Assembly (NCBI RefSeq): GCF_029360705.1
Contig: NZ_JARKMX010000003.1
Coordinates: 434,001-498,000 of the forward strand
DNA from: Paraflavitalea pollutisoli
Lineage (GTDB): Bacteria > Bacteroidota > Bacteroidia > Chitinophagales > Chitinophagaceae
Direction: 5' to 3'
DNA: 64,000 nt
Shown: in pieces, positions 55,007 to 64,000 of the stretch
Numbering within the stretch: the stretch's first letter is position 1
How the letters are laid out: each line of letters opens with the position of its first letter
Made by a program: the position numbers and the translations under genes
The notes under the pieces: model-generated
Database searches by the model: none
What the model was told of the DNA's origin: nothing
What the model saw: only the letters and a program-made list of their open reading frames with translations

Positions 55007-55864
55007 ATGGGTCAGAAATCAAATCCTATTGGTGCCAGGTTGGGGATTATCCGTGGTTGGGAATCTAACTGGTATGGTAACAAAAAAGATTTTTCTACCA
55101 AGTTGATCGAGGATAACAAGATCAGGACCTACCTGAACGCCCGTATCAACAAAGGTGGTATCTCTAAGATCGTTATTGAGCGTACGCTGAATAAACTGAT
55201 CGTTACCATTCATACCTCTAAACCCGGTATCATCATAGGTAAAGGCGGTGGCGAAGTAGACCGTATCAAGGAAGAGTTGAAGAAGCTGACTGGTAAAGAA
55301 GACGTACAGATCAACATCCTCGAGATTCGCCGTCCGGAACTGGATGCGATGATCGTAGGTGACACCATTGCCCGCCAGATCGAAAATCGTATCAACTACA
55401 AGCGTGCTATCAAGATGGCGATCGCTTCTGCGCTCCGTATGGGTGCTGAAGGTATCAAGATCAAGGTGAGCGGTCGTTTGGGTGGTGCTGAAATTGCCCG
55501 TACTGAAGAGATCAAACAAGGCCGTACTCCTCTGCACACCCTGCGTATGGATATCGACTACGCTAACGTGTTTGCACTGACAGTATATGGTAAAATAGGT
55601 ATCAAGGTATGGATCTGTAAAGGTGAAGTACTTGGTAAGCGTGACCTGAACCCCAACTTCGTTGGTGGTAAGAGTGATGTAAGTGACCGTCGTGACCGTC
55701 AAGGTGATGACCAGCGCGGTGGAGATCGTCGTGATGACCGCAGAGGTGGTGGTGACCGTCGTGGTGGCGGTGGTGGTGGTGATCGTCGCGGTGGCGGCGG
55801 TGGTGGTGACCGCAGAGGCGGTGGTGGCGGTGGATTCCGCGGTGGAAACAACAGAGGCCGTTAA
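55007..55864 (+). CDS. rpsC: 30S ribosomal protein S3 with long Gly/Arg tail
   Basis: Head protein with KH domain, part of the mRNA entry helicase. The conserved part (1-222) has [19 protein letters not shown], the KH motif [19 protein letters not shown] and [13 protein letters not shown]. It is followed by an unusual tail of about 60 residues made of Asp/Arg and RGG-like repeats (units of GDRRGGGGG, three in tandem) ending NNRGR. The DNA shows a 27-bp tandem repeat behind 55740. Most bacterial S3 proteins end near residue 220-240 without such a tail. Confidence 0.97.
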   Translation: MGQKSNPIGARLGIIRGWESNWYGNKKDFSTKLIEDNKIRTYLNARINKGGISKIVIERTLNKLIVTIHTSKPGIIIGKGGGEVDRIKEELKKLTGKEDVQINILEIRRPELDAMIVGDTIARQIENRINYKRAIKMAIASALRMGAEGIKIKVSGRLGGAEIARTEEIKQGRTPLHTLRMDIDYANVFALTVYGKIGIKVWICKGEVLGKRDLNPNFVGGKSDVSDRRDRQGDDQRGGDRRDDRRGGGDRRGGGGGGDRRGGGGGGDRRGGGGGGFRGGNNRGR

Positions 55865-55930
55865 TTGGATCCGGTTTGTACCGGAACTGAATTAATGCTT
55901 CAAATTATCAAATTTTCAAATTGTCAATAG

Positions 55931-56350
55931 ATGTTACAGCCTAAAAGATCGAAACACAGGAAAGCGCAGAAAGGCCGCATCCGGGAAGTAGCAAAACGCG
56001 GTACGACCATTTCTTTTGGTTCTTTCGGTCTGAAAGCCCTTGAGCCAATCTGGTTGAATAACCGTCAGATCGAAGCTGCCCGTCAGGCGCTGACCCGTTC
56101 CATGAAACGTGAAGGTAATGTGTGGATCCGCATTTTCCCTGATAAACCAATTACCCGCAAGCCTCTTGAAGTGCGTATGGGTAAAGGTAAAGGTAACCCC
56201 GAGTTCTGGGCTGCTGTAGTTGAACCAGGTCGTATCATTTTCGAATGCGACGGTGTAAGTGAAGCAACTGCCAAGCAAGCGCTTGAGCTGGCTGCACAGA
56301 AGCTGCCGATCAAGACCAAGTTCATCGTTCGCCGGGATTATCAAGCGTAA
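55931..56350 (+). CDS. rplP: 50S ribosomal protein L16
   Basis: Central-protuberance protein that organises the A-site tRNA region. 139 residues; [16 protein letters not shown] and the stretch [17 protein letters not shown] are diagnostic, with the ArgGln substrate region for hydroxylation in WIRIFPDKP. Confidence 0.98.
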   Translation: MLQPKRSKHRKAQKGRIREVAKRGTTISFGSFGLKALEPIWLNNRQIEAARQALTRSMKREGNVWIRIFPDKPITRKPLEVRMGKGKGNPEFWAAVVEPGRIIFECDGVSEATAKQALELAAQKLPIKTKFIVRRDYQA

Positions 56351-56443
56351 AACATACAGTAAGGTGATTATTTGAAAAGTGGGAGAGAAGCGTAGCAGAT
56401 AGTTTTCAAATTTTCAAATTGCCAAACTTTCAAATTGTATATC

Positions 56444-56653
56444 ATGTCTAAGAAAATCGATTTCGTAAAAAGCCTGAAAGATCTGAGCGTTGCTGATCTG
56501 AAAGCCAGGATCCAGGAAGACGAACTGCGCTTGAAGAAGCTGGAGTTTGCTCATGCTATTTCTCCCCTGGAGAATCCTATGAGCATCCGTAGCGTTCGCA
56601 AGGACCTCGCTCGTCTGAAGACTGAGCTGAAGCAAAAACAACAGGCTGTATAA
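56444..56653 (+). CDS. rpmC: 50S ribosomal protein L29
   Basis: Two-helix protein at the exit tunnel rim. 69 residues from ATG 56444; a start three codons earlier is possible but less typical. Contains KSLKDLSVADLKARIQEDE and the second helix SVRKDLARLKTELKQK. Confidence 0.95.
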   Translation: MSKKIDFVKSLKDLSVADLKARIQEDELRLKKLEFAHAISPLENPMSIRSVRKDLARLKTELKQKQQAV

Positions 56654-56750
56654 ATGCCAACGCGGAAATTTGAAAAAATGCAAATGTTAGTGGTCGGAAG
56701 GCCGGGCATGTTTCAAATTTTCAAATTTTCAAATTCACAAATTAAGAACA

Positions 56751-57008
56751 ATGTTAGATAGAAATTTGCGTAAAACTAGAACTGGTGTTGTTACCAGCAA
56801 TAAGATGGCCAAGACCATTACTGTTGCTGTAGAAAGAAAGGTAAAACACCCGATCTATGGTAAGTTCGTAAAAAAGACCACCAAATTCCACGCTCACGAT
56901 GAGAAGGATGAGTGCACGATCGGTGATGTTGTGAAGATCATGGAAACCCGTCCGCTGAGCAAAACAAAGCGCTGGAGACTGGTTGAAGTGGTTGAGAAGG
57001 CGAAGTAA
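56751..57008 (+). CDS. rpsQ: 30S ribosomal protein S17
   Basis: Early 16S rRNA-binding protein. 85 residues; [19 protein letters not shown] and [19 protein letters not shown] are the family signature. Spacer before it consists of CAAATTTT octamers. Confidence 0.97.
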   Translation: MLDRNLRKTRTGVVTSNKMAKTITVAVERKVKHPIYGKFVKKTTKFHAHDEKDECTIGDVVKIMETRPLSKTKRWRLVEVVEKAK

Positions 57009-57110
57009 TTCGGAGAGCTGTGGGCTACGAGCGAGGAGCTACGAGCCACGGAATAAATATAATTGTATCAATGCTCGAAGCTCGCAGCTAAGAGCTCAAA
57101 GCTTAAGAAA

Positions 57111-57479
57111 ATGATTCAGCAAGAAAGCAGATTAAACGTAGCTGATAATAGTGGCGCCAAAGAAGTACTGTGTATCCGCGTGCTGGGTAACAGCGGCCAG
57201 GATTACGCGAAGATCGGCGATAAGATTGTTGTAACCGTTAAGGATGCAATCCCTGCCGGTGGTATTAAAAAAGGTACCGTTGCGAAAGCCGTTATCGTTC
57301 GTACCAAGAACAAGCTGCGTCGTAAAGACGGATCTTATATCCGTTTCGACGACAATGCGGTGGTACTGTTGAACGCATCTGATGAGCCCCGTGGTACCCG
57401 TATCTTCGGACCAGTTGCACGTGAACTCCGTGACAAGGGTTATATGAAGATCATCTCTCTGGCACCTGAGGTTCTCTAG
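57111..57479 (+). CDS. rplN: 50S ribosomal protein L14
   Basis: Forms intersubunit bridges with 16S rRNA and is the RsfS binding site. 122 residues from ATG 57111 ([19 protein letters not shown]); the longer frame from 57063 runs through the spacer repeat and is rejected. The stretch [20 protein letters not shown] is the family end. Confidence 0.98.
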   Translation: MIQQESRLNVADNSGAKEVLCIRVLGNSGQDYAKIGDKIVVTVKDAIPAGGIKKGTVAKAVIVRTKNKLRRKDGSYIRFDDNAVVLLNASDEPRGTRIFGPVARELRDKGYMKIISLAPEVL

Positions 57480-57586
57480 AATATGCAACGAGCAACGAGC
57501 CCTTGCGCTACGAGCCCGTCTCCAAATAGATTTTTTATAACGCTATTAGCTCGCCGCTCGCAGCTCATAGCTCAAAGCTTAAAAAG

Positions 57587-57925
57587 ATGAGCAATCGTTT
57601 TAAACCGAAGTTCAATATTAAAAAAGGCGACACCGTGGTAGTGATCACTGGTGACGATAAGGATGTAACAAAGCCCCGCAAAGTGCTGGAAGTATTTCCA
57701 GACAAGGAAAAAGTGCTGGTTGAAGGAGCGAACATCATTACCCGTCATACCAAGCCTTCTGCCCGCGATACCAAAGGTGGTATTGTAAAGAAGGAAGCTC
57801 CTATTCACATCTCCAACGTAATGCTGTGGGATGCGAAGAAGGGCGAAGCCACCAAGGTTAAGCGTACCCGCGAGAGTGGAAAGCTGGTGCGTGTTTCCAA
57901 AGTGTCTGGTGAAGTAATCAAGTAA
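57587..57925 (+). CDS. rplX: 50S ribosomal protein L24
   Basis: Assembly-initiating protein with KOW motif. 112 residues; KKGDTVVVITGDDKDVT is the KOW segment, then VEGANIITRHTKPS. Spacer before it is a GAGC-type repeat. Confidence 0.97.
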   Translation: MSNRFKPKFNIKKGDTVVVITGDDKDVTKPRKVLEVFPDKEKVLVEGANIITRHTKPSARDTKGGIVKKEAPIHISNVMLWDAKKGEATKVKRTRESGKLVRVSKVSGEVIK

Positions 57926-58035
57926 TTCCAACTGCGGCAACGGTCTTCAAAAGGGAGATACGGCCGGCAGACATAGATAGATCATTGCAAAACGCTGTAG
58001 GCCGCTAAGGCGGTTGTCAGCAAAAGTTTTTAAAA

Positions 58036-58599
58036 ATGAGCACAACAAAATATTCTCCGAGATTAGCAGACAAGTATAAAAAGGACGTAGTACCTGCCCT
58101 GATGAAGCGTTTCAGCTACGGTAGTGTAATGCAGGTTCCCCGTCTGGAAAAGATCTGCCTGAACCGTGGTGTAAACGGTGCAGTAACTGACAAGAAGCTG
58201 GTTGATGTAGCAGTTGATGAACTGACTACCATCACTGGTCAGAAAGCGGTTACTACTTTGTCTAAGAAGGACATTTCTAACTTCAAACTGCGTAAGGCGA
58301 TGCCTATCGGCGCTCGTGTTACACTGCGTGGAGAGAAAATGTACGAATTCCTGGACAGGTTGATCTCTACTGCTTTACCTCGTGTACGTGACTTCAAAGG
58401 TATCAGCGACAAGGCTTTCGACGGCCGTGGCAACTATACCCTGGGTGTTACCGAGCAGATTATCTTCCCGGAGATCGATATCGACAAGGTAAACAAGATC
58501 ACTGGTCTTGATATCACTTTCGTAACAACTGCAGGTACCAACGAAGAAGCTTTCGAGCTGCTGAAAGAGTTGGGCATGCCGTTCAAGAAGAAAGACTAA
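58036..58599 (+). CDS. rplE: 50S ribosomal protein L5
   Basis: Binds 5S rRNA and contacts P-site tRNA. 187 residues; contains [38 protein letters not shown] and the end segment GMPFKK. Confidence 0.98.
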   Translation: MSTTKYSPRLADKYKKDVVPALMKRFSYGSVMQVPRLEKICLNRGVNGAVTDKKLVDVAVDELTTITGQKAVTTLSKKDISNFKLRKAMPIGARVTLRGEKMYEFLDRLISTALPRVRDFKGISDKAFDGRGNYTLGVTEQIIFPEIDIDKVNKITGLDITFVTTAGTNEEAFELLKELGMPFKKKD

Positions 58600-58700
58600 G
58601 TACCAACAGTACTTTCAAACGAAGTAAAAAATACAAATCCGGGATCGCGTAGCTAATTCCTCCGGGGTTCCGACATTCAAAATTCGAATTTGTAATTATT

Positions 58701-58970
58701 ATGGCAAAAGAGTCAGTTAAAGCCAGACAAAGGAAAAGAGAACGTATGGTAGCTCAGTATGCTGAGAAGCGTGCTGCACTGAAAGCTGCCGGAGAATGGC
58801 AAGCGCTGGATGAGCTGCCGAAGAATTCTTCTTCAGTTCGTCTCAAGAACCGCTGTCAATTGACCGGTCGTCCCAAGGGATATATCCGTTATTTCGGACT
58901 TTCCCGTGTAACGTTCCGTGAAATGGCCCTGAATGGCAAGATCCCGGGAGTACGCAAGGCTTCCTGGTAA
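58701..58970 (+). CDS. rpsN: 30S ribosomal protein S14 (zinc-free type)
   Basis: Head protein. 89 residues, the longer C-minus type without the CxxC zinc knuckle (the region reads [19 protein letters not shown]). [16 protein letters not shown] at the start. Confidence 0.97.
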   Translation: MAKESVKARQRKRERMVAQYAEKRAALKAAGEWQALDELPKNSSSVRLKNRCQLTGRPKGYIRYFGLSRVTFREMALNGKIPGVRKASW

Positions 58971-59075
58971 GACACTGCTGCAGGATATGAGGTACGGTAA
59001 TAATCAGTCCCGTATCAGTGCATCCTGTAGATAAGATATAATCATATTTAGAACTGATACATAACTTCTATACAA

Positions 59076-59474
59076 ATGGTAACAGATCCCATTGCAGATT
59101 TTCTGACCAGAGTTCGTAACGCACAAATGGCAGGCCACCGTATCGTTGAGATCCCGGCTTCTAACCTGAAAAAGCGTATTACAGAAATTCTGTACGATCA
59201 AGGCTACATCCTGAAATACAAATTTGAGGATGACAGCAAACAAGGTGTGATCAAGATCGCCTTGAAATATGATGCTCAGTCCAAAGAGCCTGCTATCAGG
59301 TCACTGGAAAGAGTAAGCCGCCCCGGTCTGCGTCAGTACGCCAGCCCTGCTGAGTTCAAACGTGTGAAGAATGGTTTGGGTGTTGCAATCGTGAGCACTT
59401 CCAAAGGAGTGATGACCGATAAGCAAGCGAAGCTGCAGAATGTAGGTGGCGAAGTACTTTGCTACATCTATTAA
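59076..59474 (+). CDS. rpsH: 30S ribosomal protein S8
   Basis: Central-domain 16S rRNA binder. 132 residues; DPIADFLTRVRNAQMAGH at the start and GLGVAIVSTSKGVMTDKQA near the end. A G/C-rich hairpin of about 28 bp (59478-59505) follows without T run, perhaps for processing. Confidence 0.98.
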   Translation: MVTDPIADFLTRVRNAQMAGHRIVEIPASNLKKRITEILYDQGYILKYKFEDDSKQGVIKIALKYDAQSKEPAIRSLERVSRPGLRQYASPAEFKRVKNGLGVAIVSTSKGVMTDKQAKLQNVGGEVLCYIY

Positions 59475-59602
59475 TATAATAGCGAGGGCCCCTGGCCCCC
59501 GCTATTCGATATATATAAGTTTCCGGTACCTTAAGCCCGACCTATAGAGGCTGACCGACCGGAGGCAATCAACAAGAATCAGAACAGTTTAAATTAATTT
59601 TT

Positions 59603-60157
59603 ATGTCACGTATAGGTAAACAACCCGTCGTTCTGCCCAGTGGTGTTACTGCTGCTATCAGCAAGGACAATGTGCTGACTGTTAAAGGCCCCAAGGGCGA
59701 ATTGAAGCAAGAGATCGACCGCGATATCACTGTAGAAGTGAAGGACAATGCGGTTAATTTTACACGTCCTACTGATCAGATCCGCCACCGCGCTATGCAC
59801 GGCTTGTACCGTGCGCTGGTAGCTAACCTGGTTAAGGGTGTTACTGAAGGTTTCAAGAGAAACCTGGAGCTGGTGGGTGTAGGTTACAAAGCCTCTAACC
59901 AAGGCAACCTGCTCGACCTGTCGCTCGGTTACTCTCACAATATTATTTTCGAAGTTCCCAAAGAACTGAAAGTGGCTACTTCCCAGGAAAAGGGTGAAAA
60001 CCCCAAGATCATGCTGGAAGGTATCGACAAGCAACTGATCGGACAGGTAGCAGCAAAACTGCGCAGCCTGCGTAAGCCCGAGCCGTACAAAGGTAAAGGT
60101 GTTAAATACGCTGGTGAAGTTATCCGTCGTAAAGCTGGTAAGGCTGCTGGTAAATAA
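59603..60157 (+). CDS. rplF: 50S ribosomal protein L6
   Basis: GTPase-centre protein of the large subunit. 184 residues; MSRIGKQPVVLPSGV at the start, then the KYAGEVIRRKAGKAAGK end. Confidence 0.98.
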   Translation: MSRIGKQPVVLPSGVTAAISKDNVLTVKGPKGELKQEIDRDITVEVKDNAVNFTRPTDQIRHRAMHGLYRALVANLVKGVTEGFKRNLELVGVGYKASNQGNLLDLSLGYSHNIIFEVPKELKVATSQEKGENPKIMLEGIDKQLIGQVAAKLRSLRKPEPYKGKGVKYAGEVIRRKAGKAAGK

Positions 60158-60209
60158 TTTGATTAAAAAGGCCGCCCGGCAGTATCGGGTGGCCATAAAA
60201 TAAAGAGCA

Positions 60210-60560
60210 ATGAGCAAAGTTGATAAGAAACAGAAAATCCGCTACCGGATTCGTAAAAAAATCGGCGGTACAAGCCAAAAACCCAGGCTGGCTGTTTTCA
60301 GGAGCAATACAGCAATTTATGTGCAACTGATTGACGACGTTACTGGTACTACACTGGCTGCGGCTTCTTCTAAGGATAAAGAAATTGCTGCCCAAAAAGT
60401 AACAAGGGTTGAACAGAGTAAGTTGGTAGGTCAGGCAATTGCCCGCAAGGCAACTGAACTGGGTCTTACTACTGTTATCTTTGACCGTGGTGGCAACCTG
60501 TACCATGGCCGCGTGAAAAGCGTAGCTGATGGTGCCCGTGAAGGTGGTCTCCAATTCTAA
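60210..60560 (+). CDS. rplR: 50S ribosomal protein L18
   Basis: 5S rRNA-binding protein. 116 residues; [20 protein letters not shown], then [20 protein letters not shown] at the end. Confidence 0.98.
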   Translation: MSKVDKKQKIRYRIRKKIGGTSQKPRLAVFRSNTAIYVQLIDDVTGTTLAAASSKDKEIAAQKVTRVEQSKLVGQAIARKATELGLTTVIFDRGGNLYHGRVKSVADGAREGGLQF

Positions 60561-60598
60561 TCCTTAGCGTAATTATTAAAAATCGTCAATTCGAAATA

Positions 60599-61117
60599 AT
60601 GGCAAAAGTTAATTTAAACAGAGTTAAAGCCGGCGATCTTGAGCTGAAAGAGAAAGTGGTTGCCATCAACCGTGTGGTAAAAACCACTAAAGGCGGTCGC
60701 GCTTTCAGTTTTTCTGCCCTGGTGGTGGTTGGTAATGATAATGGTGTGGTAGGACACGGTCTCGGAAAAGCCAAAGAAGTACAGGAAGCAATTACCAAAG
60801 GCATCGAAGATGCTAAGAAGAACCTCATAAAAGTTCCCATCATGCACGGTACTATTCCGCACGATCAGTGGGCGAAAGTGGGTGCTGCTAAAGTGTTGAT
60901 CAAGCCAGCCGCTCATGGTACTGGTGTGATCGCCGGAGGTAGCATGCGTGCAGTACTGGAAGCCGCCGGTGTAACCGACGTACTCGCCAAGTCACTGGGT
61001 TCTGCTAACCCGCACAACGTGGTGAAGGCTACAGTAGCAGCCCTGGCCCTGTTGCGTGAGCCAATTACTGTTGCCAAGCAACGTAAATTGAACCTGAAGA
61101 AAGTATTTAACGGATAA
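60599..61117 (+). CDS. rpsE: 30S ribosomal protein S5
   Basis: Fidelity and mRNA-helicase protein of the body. 172 residues; contains [20 protein letters not shown] and the loop [19 protein letters not shown]. Confidence 0.98.
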   Translation: MAKVNLNRVKAGDLELKEKVVAINRVVKTTKGGRAFSFSALVVVGNDNGVVGHGLGKAKEVQEAITKGIEDAKKNLIKVPIMHGTIPHDQWAKVGAAKVLIKPAAHGTGVIAGGSMRAVLEAAGVTDVLAKSLGSANPHNVVKATVAALALLREPITVAKQRKLNLKKVFNG

Positions 61118-61190
61118 CTATTGGCTTTGGCCGGAAGCTGCTGCTGCAAACAGGAGCTGCCGGCTGATGGCTAATCATAAAGATTATAGT

Positions 61191-61370
61191 ATGAGCAAGA
61201 TCAAGATCACTTTAGTTAAGAGTGCTATCGACAGACCCGAGCGTCAGAAATTAACGCTCCAGGCGCTCGGCCTGAACAAGCTGAATTCTACTAAAGAAGT
61301 AGAAGCTACGCCACAGATACTGGGTATGGTTCGTGCTGTAACCCACCTGGTAAAAGTAGAGCAGGCTTAA
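61191..61370 (+). CDS. rpmD: 50S ribosomal protein L30
   Basis: 59 residues from ATG 61191 (MSKIKITLVKSAIDRPERQK); a longer frame from 61167 has no family support. The LGLNKLNSTKEVEATPQILG segment is the family core. Confidence 0.96.
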   Translation: MSKIKITLVKSAIDRPERQKLTLQALGLNKLNSTKEVEATPQILGMVRAVTHLVKVEQA

Positions 61371-61512
61371 TAATTTGAATATTTGAGTGTAGCTAACCTG
61401 AAAATGATTAGTTTAGCGGCCCTTTTGGGCTAAAACTCAAAAATTCGGATCGATAATTATCAGTATTTATTAACGCGAGGGGAGATTCCCCGTTGAGTAA
61501 AAATCAAAGAAC

Positions 61513-61962
61513 ATGAAGTTACATCAGATTAAGCCCGCAGAAGGCGCAACGCACAGAGAGAAAAGATTAGGTCGTGGTGAAGCATCCGGTAAGGGTGGTA
61601 CATCTACAAAAGGTAACAAGGGTGGTCAAAGCCGTGCCGGTTACCAACGTAAGAATGCCCACGAAGGTGGCCAGATGCCTATCCAGCGTCGTTTGCCCAA
61701 GCGCGGTTTCAAAAATATTAACAGGGTTGAGTATAAAGTATTTAACCTCGGTCAGGTAGATCACCTGGTAGAGAAATACGATCTCAAGGAATTCTCCCTG
61801 GAGAACCTGTACATCAACGGATTGGTTAGCCGTACTGACCTGGTGAAAGTACTGGGTAATGGCGAGCTGAAAAGCAAAATCACTTTCAAGGTGAATGCGG
61901 TGAGTGATAAAGCCAAGGCCGCGATCGAAGCAGCCGGCGGCACAGTGGAAGTTGTAAAGTAA
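61513..61962 (+). CDS. rplO: 50S ribosomal protein L15
   Basis: Late-assembly 23S rRNA binder. 149 residues; MKLHQIKPAEGATHREKRLG, then the Gly-rich GRGEASGKGGTSTKGNKGGQ. The spacer before it (142 bp) holds the reverse-complement form of the AATTTGAA repeat. Confidence 0.98.
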   Translation: MKLHQIKPAEGATHREKRLGRGEASGKGGTSTKGNKGGQSRAGYQRKNAHEGGQMPIQRRLPKRGFKNINRVEYKVFNLGQVDHLVEKYDLKEFSLENLYINGLVSRTDLVKVLGNGELKSKITFKVNAVSDKAKAAIEAAGGTVEVVK

Positions 61963-62142
61963 TTTTCCGTAACTTGCAAGGACGCATGGCAGCATGCGTC
62001 TTTTTTGCATAACACAGCTTTTAAGTTAACCAAGCTACATAACTGTACAGCAGGTTTGCGATAAGGGATTGAAACGGTCTTTTAAGCAAACCTGTTTTGT
62101 GGTTTTCAAAACAGAGGCCATCATAAAAAATTTCTGGATTCC

Positions 62143-63474
62143 GTGAAAAAATTCATACAGACCCTGAAGAATATCTGGAGTATTGAGGAACTGAAGAGTA
62201 AGATCCTGGTGACCATTACCCTGATAGCCGTCTATCGCCTCGGTACACACATTGTATTGCCCGGTATCAACCCCAACCTGATCAATACTTCTGCATCCGG
62301 TGGTGGTATCCTCGGGTTGATCGATGCTTTTGCCGGTGGTGCCTTCTCACAGGCTTCTATCCTGGCCCTTGGTATCATGCCTTACATCTCTGCTTCGATC
62401 TTCATGCAGTTGATGACCATTCTCTATCCGCCATTCCAGAAAATGCAAAAAGAGGGTGAGAGTGGCCGTAAAAAGATCAACCAGTATACCCGCTACCTCA
62501 CTGTAGCCGTGGCAATACTTCAGGCCAGCGCTTATGTGGCCTACCTGCACCAAACGAACAAAGATGCGATGATCGACGCCTATTCTTCTTTCTTCTGGCT
62601 GTCGACCACCGTTATCCTCACTGCCGGTACACTCTTCGTGATGTGGCTGGGTGAGAAAATTACTGATAAAGGTCTGGGTAACGGTAGCTCCGTGATCATC
62701 ATGGTAGGTATCCTTGCCCGTCTCCCGCAGTCTATTATGCAGGAGTGGACAGCGAAAACAACTGGCGGCAGCGGCCGTGGTTTGTTGCTGTTCGTGATCG
62801 AAATCGCCGTACTGGTAGCTATCATCATGGGCCTGATCATCCTGATCCAGGGTGTACGTAAAATACCGGTTCAATACGCTAAGCAGATTGTCGGTAACCG
62901 CCAGTTTGGTGGCGCCCGCCAGTTCCTGCCTATTAAAGTGAACAGTGCTGGTGTAATGCCGATCATCTTCGCCCAGGCGATCATGTTCCTGCCCACCTTG
63001 TTGTCCAACTTCGACTCTACCCGTGGTTTAGCCAAGATCTTCGGTGATCATAGCAACTTCTGGTATATGTTGATCTATGCAGTCATGGTAATTGGTTTTA
63101 CCTTCCTGTATACTGCCTTGATCTTCAACCCCAAGCAAATCGCTGATGACCTGAAACGCAACAACGGTTTCATTCCTGGTGTAAAACCAGGACAGCCCAC
63201 AGCCGATTATATTGGTGCAGTTATGGACAAGATCACCCTCCCCGGCGCTGTATTACTCGCTGTAGTGGGTATTCTGCCAGGTTTTGCACAACGTCTAGGT
63301 ATACAGCAACAATTCTCTTCCTTCTTCGGTGGTACATCGCTGCTGATCATGGTGGGAGTAATTCTGGATACCTTGCAACAAATTGAAACTCAACTTTTGA
63401 TGCGTCAATACGATGGTTTGATGAAGAGCGGACGCGTACAAGGTCGCCAGACAGTATCGCCTGCCTCCTTGTAA
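62143..63474 (+). CDS. secY: Protein translocase subunit SecY
   Basis: Channel-forming subunit of the Sec translocon in the inner membrane. 443 residues, ten membrane spans; TM2 region with GGILGLIDAFAGGAFSQAS, the plug and pore motifs and the C5 loop IPVQYAKQIVGNRQFGGAR are visible. The start is a GTG (62143), 15 bp behind no better ATG. 180 bp behind rplO, same transcript. Confidence 0.97.
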   Translation: MKKFIQTLKNIWSIEELKSKILVTITLIAVYRLGTHIVLPGINPNLINTSASGGGILGLIDAFAGGAFSQASILALGIMPYISASIFMQLMTILYPPFQKMQKEGESGRKKINQYTRYLTVAVAILQASAYVAYLHQTNKDAMIDAYSSFFWLSTTVILTAGTLFVMWLGEKITDKGLGNGSSVIIMVGILARLPQSIMQEWTAKTTGGSGRGLLLFVIEIAVLVAIIMGLIILIQGVRKIPVQYAKQIVGNRQFGGARQFLPIKVNSAGVMPIIFAQAIMFLPTLLSNFDSTRGLAKIFGDHSNFWYMLIYAVMVIGFTFLYTALIFNPKQIADDLKRNNGFIPGVKPGQPTADYIGAVMDKITLPGAVLLAVVGILPGFAQRLGIQQQFSSFFGGTSLLIMVGVILDTLQQIETQLLMRQYDGLMKSGRVQGRQTVSPASL

Positions 63475-63494
63475 GAAAATCATTATAGAACTTT

Positions 63495-63534
63495 AAAACC
63501 TGGCAGCTGTTATATAGCTGTCAGGTTTTGTTTT
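63495..63534 (+). terminator. Terminator-like hairpin between secY and map
   Basis: 14-bp stem AAAACCTGGCAGCT with AGCTGTCAGGTTTT (one G-T pair) and a TTTTAAAA flank. It may end the operon or reduce readthrough into map. Confidence 0.7.
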
Positions 63535-63555
63535 AAAAATAAGATACTAAAGAAC

Positions 63556-64000
63556 ATGGTTCATCTCAAGAATGCGGCAGAAATAGAGCTTATGCGCATT
63601 AGTGCGACATTGGTAAGCGCTACACTGACCGAAATTGCCAAGGTACTTCGTCCCGGTATTAATACCCTCTCGCTCGACAAAACGATCGGCGAGATGATCC
63701 GAGACCACGGCGGTATACCTTCTTTCCTCAATTTTCATGGCTATCCCTATAACTCCTGTATTTCGGTCAATGACGTCGTAGTACACGGCTTTCCCAATAA
63801 CCGGGAGCTAAAAGACGGGGATATCATCTCTGTAGATATCGGTATCATCAAGAATGGCTGGCATGGCGACCACGCCTATACATTTGCTATCGGCGATGTA
63901 AAACCAGAAGTGCTTCAGCTGATCCGTGTGACAAAGGAGTCCTTGTATAAAGGCATTGAGAAAGCCACTGCCGGCAACCGGATTGGTGATATCGGCTCTG
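63556..64000 (+). CDS. map: Methionine aminopeptidase type I (partial, runs off the right edge)
   Basis: Removes the N-terminal Met from nascent proteins. 148 residues are visible, no stop before the edge. The start MVHLKNAAEIELMRISATLV is the usual N-terminus. The substrate loop FHGYPYNSCISVNDVVVHGF includes the His, and the first metal-binding Asp residues lie in DIISVDIGII and WHGDHAYTF. It follows secY as in many spc operons. Confidence 0.96.
   Translation, partial: MVHLKNAAEIELMRISATLVSATLTEIAKVLRPGINTLSLDKTIGEMIRDHGGIPSFLNFHGYPYNSCISVNDVVVHGFPNNRELKDGDIISVDIGIIKNGWHGDHAYTFAIGDVKPEVLQLIRVTKESLYKGIEKATAGNRIGDIGS

Overview
The window comes from a Bacteroidota genome, most likely family Chitinophagaceae. 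Four things point there: promoters of the Bacteroidota type (a -7 box TAnnTTTG) in front of many genes, almost no Shine-Dalgarno sequences, large secreted proteins ending in type IX secretion (T9SS) sorting domains, and a type III glutamine synthetase. The genus cannot be fixed from the sequence alone.

Left part (1-24.4 kb), ordinary chromosomal genes: a partial gene end and a small Cys-rich protein; glnN; a small surface-glycan block (membrane protein, two glycosyltransferases, the heptose epimerase hldD); proC; a secreted protein; pyrG; yidC; two small secreted proteins; a TPR protein; a phosphosulfolactate synthase homologue overlapping aroE; a thioesterase; an ECF sigma factor with its putative anti-sigma factor; rdgB with a Pro/Ala-linked protein that may be a divergent clamp-loader psi-like subunit; and ilvE.

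Right part (24.4-64 kb), the str-S10-spc ribosomal supercluster, broken in two places. rpsL-rpsG end at a strong terminator and are followed by 7.4 kb holding two convergent T9SS-type genes (a 1302-residue repeat protein and a subtilisin-like protease). fusA then stands alone with its own promoter and terminator. After it come 15.7 kb with a group IIC intron sitting in the fusA terminator, two giant FG-GAP/IPT paralogues with T9SS sorting domains, a DPP-IV-like peptidase and a lipoprotein. rpsJ follows, again with its own promoter and terminator. From rplC to rplO and secY (20 genes) the order is canonical, followed by a partial map gene.

Regulatory structure: both FG-GAP genes are preceded by direct repeats of CTGCACRGTT at exactly 21-bp spacing (two and three copies), the geometry of LytTR-type regulator sites. 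An 11-bp-phased repeat array lies behind the peptidase gene. The pyrG, rpsL and fusA promoters share an upstream element TTWTCCACATT. The spacers of the ribosomal operon are made largely of short repeats (CAAATTTT octamers and GAGCTCGCAGCT-like units). No tRNA, rRNA or CRISPR was found.
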